This document shows, piece after piece, positions 12,546 through 15,799 of a DNA stretch of 15,799 nt. The position numbers and the translations under genes are program-made. Position 1 is the stretch's first letter. Each line of letters opens with the position of its first letter. The notes under the pieces are model-generated. The model worked only from the letters and a program-made list of their open reading frames with translations, was not told the DNA's origin and did no database searches. The DNA is from an uncultured Lachnospiraceae bacterium (lineage in GTDB: Bacteria > Bacillota > Clostridia > Lachnospirales > Lachnospiraceae), in the NCBI GenBank assembly GCA_910587295.1, contig CAJULP010000104.1:1-15799 (forward strand). The letters run 5' to 3'.

Positions 12546-13610
12546 ATGAGAAATTATGAATATGGAAGAAAATGGGAAATACTTTTAACTCCTGAAATAG
12601 TTGGTTATTTGACAATGATTCATGAGTTTCGTGGAGAGCAGCGCCTGATAGCGGATAAATATGCTGATGTATTGGTGGATTTGGTTGAAATTGCTAAAAT
12701 ACAAAGTACAGAAAGTTCTAATAGAATTGAAGGAATCCATACTTCTGACGAACAGTTAAGGAAGCTTGTGTTGGATAAAACAATGCCGAGGACAAGAGAT
12801 GAAAAAGAAATAGCGGGATATCGCGATGTATTGAATACTATTCACGAAAGCCATATGCATATACCGGTTAAATCAACTTTTATTTTGCAATTGCATAGAG
12901 ATTTATACAAATATGAAGGCAACGCTATGGGTGGGATTTATAAGAATGTAGATAATGTGATAGAGGAAGAGGACGCAGACGGAAATAAAAGCGTACGGTT
13001 TCATCCTGTTTCGGCATGGGAGACAGCAGAATCGGTAGAACGGTTATGTAATGCATATGAAAAGGTTATAAATGAGCCACATGTTGATCCTCTGCTGATC
13101 ATCCCAATGTTTATCATAGATTTTTTGTGTATACATCCTTATCGGGACGGAAACGGGAGAATGAGCAGGCTGCTGACTTTGCTGTTGCTTTATAGGGCGG
13201 GTTATTTTGTCGGGAAATATATCAGCATTGAGAAGTTGATAGAAAAATCGAAGGATGCCTATTATGCATCACTGGCGGAAAGTTCCGTGGCGTGGCATGA
13301 GGAGGAAAATGATTATGCACCATTTGTAAAATATATATTGGGAGTTATCGTAGCGGCATATAGAGATTTTTTTGAAAGAACAAAATTGGTGGTTCGGAGT
13401 AAAGTATCGAAATCAGATAGAATTGCTGAGGAAATTAAACGCAGGATTGGAACAATTACTAAGACAGAGCTTATGCAGGTGTTTCCCAATATCAGTCAGA
13501 CCACGGTACAAAGAACACTTAACGATTTGGTAAGTGAAAGAAAGATTTTAAAAATCGGCGGAGGGAGATATACCAGATATAAATGGAATTGGGAGGAAGA
13601 AAAAATATGA
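12546..13610 (+). CDS. Fic family protein, class II with C-terminal winged helix
   Basis: The 354-residue protein would transfer AMP (or another nucleotide part) to a target hydroxyl. The catalytic motif is complete: HPYRDGNGRMSR (197-208), with His197 as base, Asp201 for Mg and Asn203/Gly204/Arg205 for phosphates. The inhibitory helix motif S-x-x-x-E-G is present before the Fic core (SNRIEG, 58-63), which marks class II Fic proteins that hold themselves inactive. A flap region lies around RFHPVSAW. The last 70 residues (about 285-354; TKTELMQVFPNISQTTVQRTLNDLVSE) form a winged helix that may bind DNA. The gene is AT-rich compared with its left neighbours. It overlaps hsdM by ATGA, so it is part of the restriction-modification operon. 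Fic genes beside type I systems are known; their role there is not established. The ribosome site (AGAGAG) is weak. Confidence 0.9.
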   Translation: MRNYEYGRKWEILLTPEIVGYLTMIHEFRGEQRLIADKYADVLVDLVEIAKIQSTESSNRIEGIHTSDEQLRKLVLDKTMPRTRDEKEIAGYRDVLNTIHESHMHIPVKSTFILQLHRDLYKYEGNAMGGIYKNVDNVIEEEDADGNKSVRFHPVSAWETAESVERLCNAYEKVINEPHVDPLLIIPMFIIDFLCIHPYRDGNGRMSRLLTLLLLYRAGYFVGKYISIEKLIEKSKDAYYASLAESSVAWHEEENDYAPFVKYILGVIVAAYRDFFERTKLVVRSKVSKSDRIAEEIKRRIGTITKTELMQVFPNISQTTVQRTLNDLVSERKILKIGGGRYTRYKWNWEEEKI

Positions 13611-15103
13611 TTACCGGAGAATTAAAAAATAAAATTGACAGTCTTTGGGATGCTTTTGCGGCAGGCGGAGTGGTCAATCCATTGGAGGTGATCGAGCAGA
13701 TTACCTATTTAATGTTTATCCATGATTTGGATGATTCTGATAACCTGAGGGAAAAAGAAAGCGCCATGCTGGGGCTCCCGTATCAAAGTATTTTTACAGG
13801 GCTGGTCAAAGTAGGGGATAGGGAAATTGACGGGAGGCAGCTAAAGTGGTCAGTGTTCCATGATTTTCCGGCGCAAAAGATGTATTCCGTTATGCAGGAA
13901 TGGGTGTTTCCTTTTATAAAGAATTTGCATAATGATAAAAACAGCGCTTATTCTAAATATATGGATGACGCGTTGTTTAAGCTGCCGACGCCGCTTCTGC
14001 TGGCAAAGGTAGTAGATGCCTTGGATAACATATACCAATTAATGGCGGAAGTGAAAGACATTGATATCAGGGGGGATGTATACGAATATCTGTTATCAAA
14101 AATTGCGCAATCGGGGCTTAATGGGCAGTTTCGTACGCCAAGGCACATTATCCGCATGATGGTGGAGCTCATGGAGCCGTCAGTGGATGATGTGATCTGC
14201 GACCCGGCGTGTGGAACATCTGGTTTTTTGGTTGCGGCAGGGGAATATTTAAAGGAGAAAAGAAAAGAAGAAATTTTTTATGACAGGCAGAAAAAAGATC
14301 ATTATATGAACCATATGTTTTATGGGTATGATATGGACAGGACAATGCTCCGTATAGGGGCAATGAATATGATGACCCATGGTGTGCAGAACCCGTTTAT
14401 TGAGTACAGGGATAGTTTATCGGAGCAGAATGCAGACAAAGATATGTTTTCTTTAATTTTAGCAAATCCGCCGTTTAAGGGGAGTCTGGACGCTGATGCG
14501 GTTGCCGGTAGTTTGCTGAAGGTGTGTAAAACAAAAAAGACGGAACTTTTATTTCTTGCATTGTTTGTAAGGATGTTAAAAGCAGGGGGCAGGTGTGCGT
14601 GTATTGTTCCTGACGGGGTGCTGTTTGGCTCATCAAAGGCGCATAAGGATATACGGAAAGAGTTGATAGAAAACCAAAGGCTGGAAGCGGTTATTTCAAT
14701 GCCTTCCGGGGTATTTAAACCATATGCGGGGGTTTCAACGGGCATATTGATTTTCACGAAAACAAACTATGGCGGAACAGATAAGGTGTGGTTTTATGAT
14801 ATGCAGGCAGATGGGCGGAGTCTGGATGATAAACGAAGTCCTGTGGATGAAAATGATATACCTGACATCATAGAAAGGTTTCATAATAGGGATAAAGAGG
14901 TTGAGCGGAAAAGGACGGAAAGGTCATTTTTTGTGCCGAAACAGGAGATTGTAGATAACGAGTATGATTTGTCAATCAACAAATACAAAAAGATAGAATA
15001 TGTGGCAGTTGAATACCCGCCAACAGAAGAAATCATGGATAAGATTTGTGAGTTGAATGAGAGGATTGGCAAAGGGATAGAAGAATTAAGGGCTATGTTG
15101 TAG
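13607..15103 (+). CDS. hsdM: Type I restriction-modification DNA N6-adenine methyltransferase subunit
   Basis: The 498-residue subunit methylates adenine using S-adenosylmethionine in complex with HsdS. The N-terminal HsdM_N helical domain (about 1-150, NPLEVIEQITYLMFIHDLDD) leads to the catalytic domain. Motif X is near QFRTPRHIIRMMVELM (174-189), motif I is DPACGTSGF (199-207) and motif IV is NPPF (287-290). The length is normal and all key residues are present. Start ATG at 13607, with GGGAGGAAG 8 bases upstream; it overlaps the fic stop codon (ATGA). An in-frame ATG at 13583 lies before the ribosome site and is not used. hsdS follows 50 bases later; hsdR may lie beyond the window. Confidence 0.94.
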   Translation: MITGELKNKIDSLWDAFAAGGVVNPLEVIEQITYLMFIHDLDDSDNLREKESAMLGLPYQSIFTGLVKVGDREIDGRQLKWSVFHDFPAQKMYSVMQEWVFPFIKNLHNDKNSAYSKYMDDALFKLPTPLLLAKVVDALDNIYQLMAEVKDIDIRGDVYEYLLSKIAQSGLNGQFRTPRHIIRMMVELMEPSVDDVICDPACGTSGFLVAAGEYLKEKRKEEIFYDRQKKDHYMNHMFYGYDMDRTMLRIGAMNMMTHGVQNPFIEYRDSLSEQNADKDMFSLILANPPFKGSLDADAVAGSLLKVCKTKKTELLFLALFVRMLKAGGRCACIVPDGVLFGSSKAHKDIRKELIENQRLEAVISMPSGVFKPYAGVSTGILIFTKTNYGGTDKVWFYDMQADGRSLDDKRSPVDENDIPDIIERFHNRDKEVERKRTERSFFVPKQEIVDNEYDLSINKYKKIEYVAVEYPPTEEIMDKICELNERIGKGIEELRAML

Positions 15104-15153
15104 GCTAGGGATATCTTGGGAAAGGAAAAGCAAATTCGGGTTTGTAAAGATAA

Positions 15154-15799
15154 ATGATGGACTATTTAAGGTTAGATGAAGTATGTAATCTAAATATGGG
15201 GCAGTCTCCTTCTTCTGATTCATATAATCAGGAAGGAAAAGGGATCCCTTTTTTTCAAGGAAATGCTGATTTTGGAGAGTTGTATCCAATTACAAGAGTA
15301 TGGTGTGATGAACCTACAAAGATTGTAGATAAGGGAACATTACTTATTTCTGTAAGAGCGCCGATTGGAGCGTTAAATTTTGCAACTGAGAAATCATGTA
15401 TAGGGCGAGGACTAGCAGGACTAACAGTAAAAGCTGGATATGATTTGAAATATATATATTATGTCTTAAAATTTAAAGAGCAGGAACTTAATAATAAGGG
15501 AACTGGCAGCACATTTAAAGCCATTTCAAAATCTTCACTTGGAGAGGTTTTGGTTCCAGATATATCAATTGGGAAACAAAAGGATTATGTTAAAAAGCTG
15601 GATTTAATTCAGAGAATGCTTGTTGATGAAAAGAAACAAATGGTGCAGCTGGACATGTTAATCAAATCGCGGTTTATAGAGATGTTTGGCGAATTACTCT
15701 TGAACCCTATGGCATGGAACGAATACCCTTTGGGAGCTGTTTGTGATAAAGTGGTTCGTTATCCTACTTTTTATGGGATGGAATATTTACCCTCCGGAA
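15154..15799 (+). CDS. hsdS: Type I restriction-modification specificity subunit, 5' part
   Basis: The reading frame is open from ATG at 15154 (second ATG at 15157) to the window edge, giving about 215 residues. An in-frame TAA sits directly before the start, so the beginning is complete. The first target-recognition domain (MDYLRLDEVCNLNMGQSPSS, ISVRAPIGALNF, GTGSTFKAISKSSLGEVLVP) is followed by a conserved helix (KKQMVQLDMLIKSRFIEMFGE). It then reaches the start of the second recognition domain (WNEYPLGAVCDKV). These are hallmarks of HsdS, which selects the DNA sequence. The ribosome site is weak (only GTAAAG near the start), which may keep HsdS low. I see no recombination repeats in the visible half. 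Confidence 0.92.
   Translation, partial: MMDYLRLDEVCNLNMGQSPSSDSYNQEGKGIPFFQGNADFGELYPITRVWCDEPTKIVDKGTLLISVRAPIGALNFATEKSCIGRGLAGLTVKAGYDLKYIYYVLKFKEQELNNKGTGSTFKAISKSSLGEVLVPDISIGKQKDYVKKLDLIQRMLVDEKKQMVQLDMLIKSRFIEMFGELLLNPMAWNEYPLGAVCDKVVRYPTFYGMEYLPSG

Noticed and set aside
13607..15799. Invertible or phase-variable hsdS arrangement
   Set aside because: No recombinase gene, second hsdS copy or inverted repeats were seen in the visible part; the right side is cut off.

Overview
The window looks like chromosome from a gut-type Lachnospiraceae (Clostridia). The evidence is moderate GC with strong purine-rich GGAGG ribosome sites, the DUF6020-type membrane protein, and a response regulator / ABC-2 transporter / one-TM histidine kinase cassette typical of that family. 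An Rpn-type nuclease gene near fold-back repeats fits the same picture. The species cannot be named from the sequence.

Left part (1-1188). The 3' end of an Rpn/PD-(D/E)XK nuclease gene is followed by about 590 bases with no convincing ordinary gene. That stretch is full of folded DNA. Two related fold-back elements lie in opposite orientation (610-784 and 885-1022). Their arms differ between the copies but stay complementary within each copy. A third, different multibranched element (1025-1186) ends 2 bases from the stop codon of the next gene.

Transport and housekeeping block (1189-8144). A minus-strand SAM-dependent methyltransferase (RlmI-like) is divergent from a three-gene polar amino-acid ABC importer: lipoprotein, permease, ATPase. 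The importer leader carries four abutting 14-bp ARG-box-like units just after a good sigma-A promoter, which points to arginine-linked control. A stem-loop with a short T tract lies between the lipoprotein and permease genes. A minus-strand pair, a DUF6020 membrane protein and a GNAT acetyltransferase, converges on the importer with only 6 bases between stop codons. A plus-strand family-2 glycosyltransferase follows.

Glutamate kinase and sensing/efflux block (8159-12385). proB appears without proA beside it. It is followed by an OmpR-type response regulator whose phosphoacceptor Asp is Asn (N52). Next come an ABC ATPase, a six-TM ABC-2 permease and a small histidine kinase. Four CTTTA repeats at 11-12 bp spacing sit over the -35 region of the ABC promoter. 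This is the layout of a peptide- or drug-responsive detoxification module.

Defence block (12386-15799, open at the right edge). This part is more AT-rich. A perfect 33-bp inverted repeat sits just before the promoter of a class II Fic protein gene. TTTAGTC half-sites recur every 21 bp through it. The fic gene overlaps hsdM by ATGA, and a partial hsdS follows. This is a type I restriction-modification locus headed by a Fic AMP-transferase; hsdR is not in the window.

The most promising undescribed items are the covarying fold-back pair plus multibranched element (605-1186), and the phased 33-bp inverted repeat with the Fic-HsdMS operon (12411 onward).
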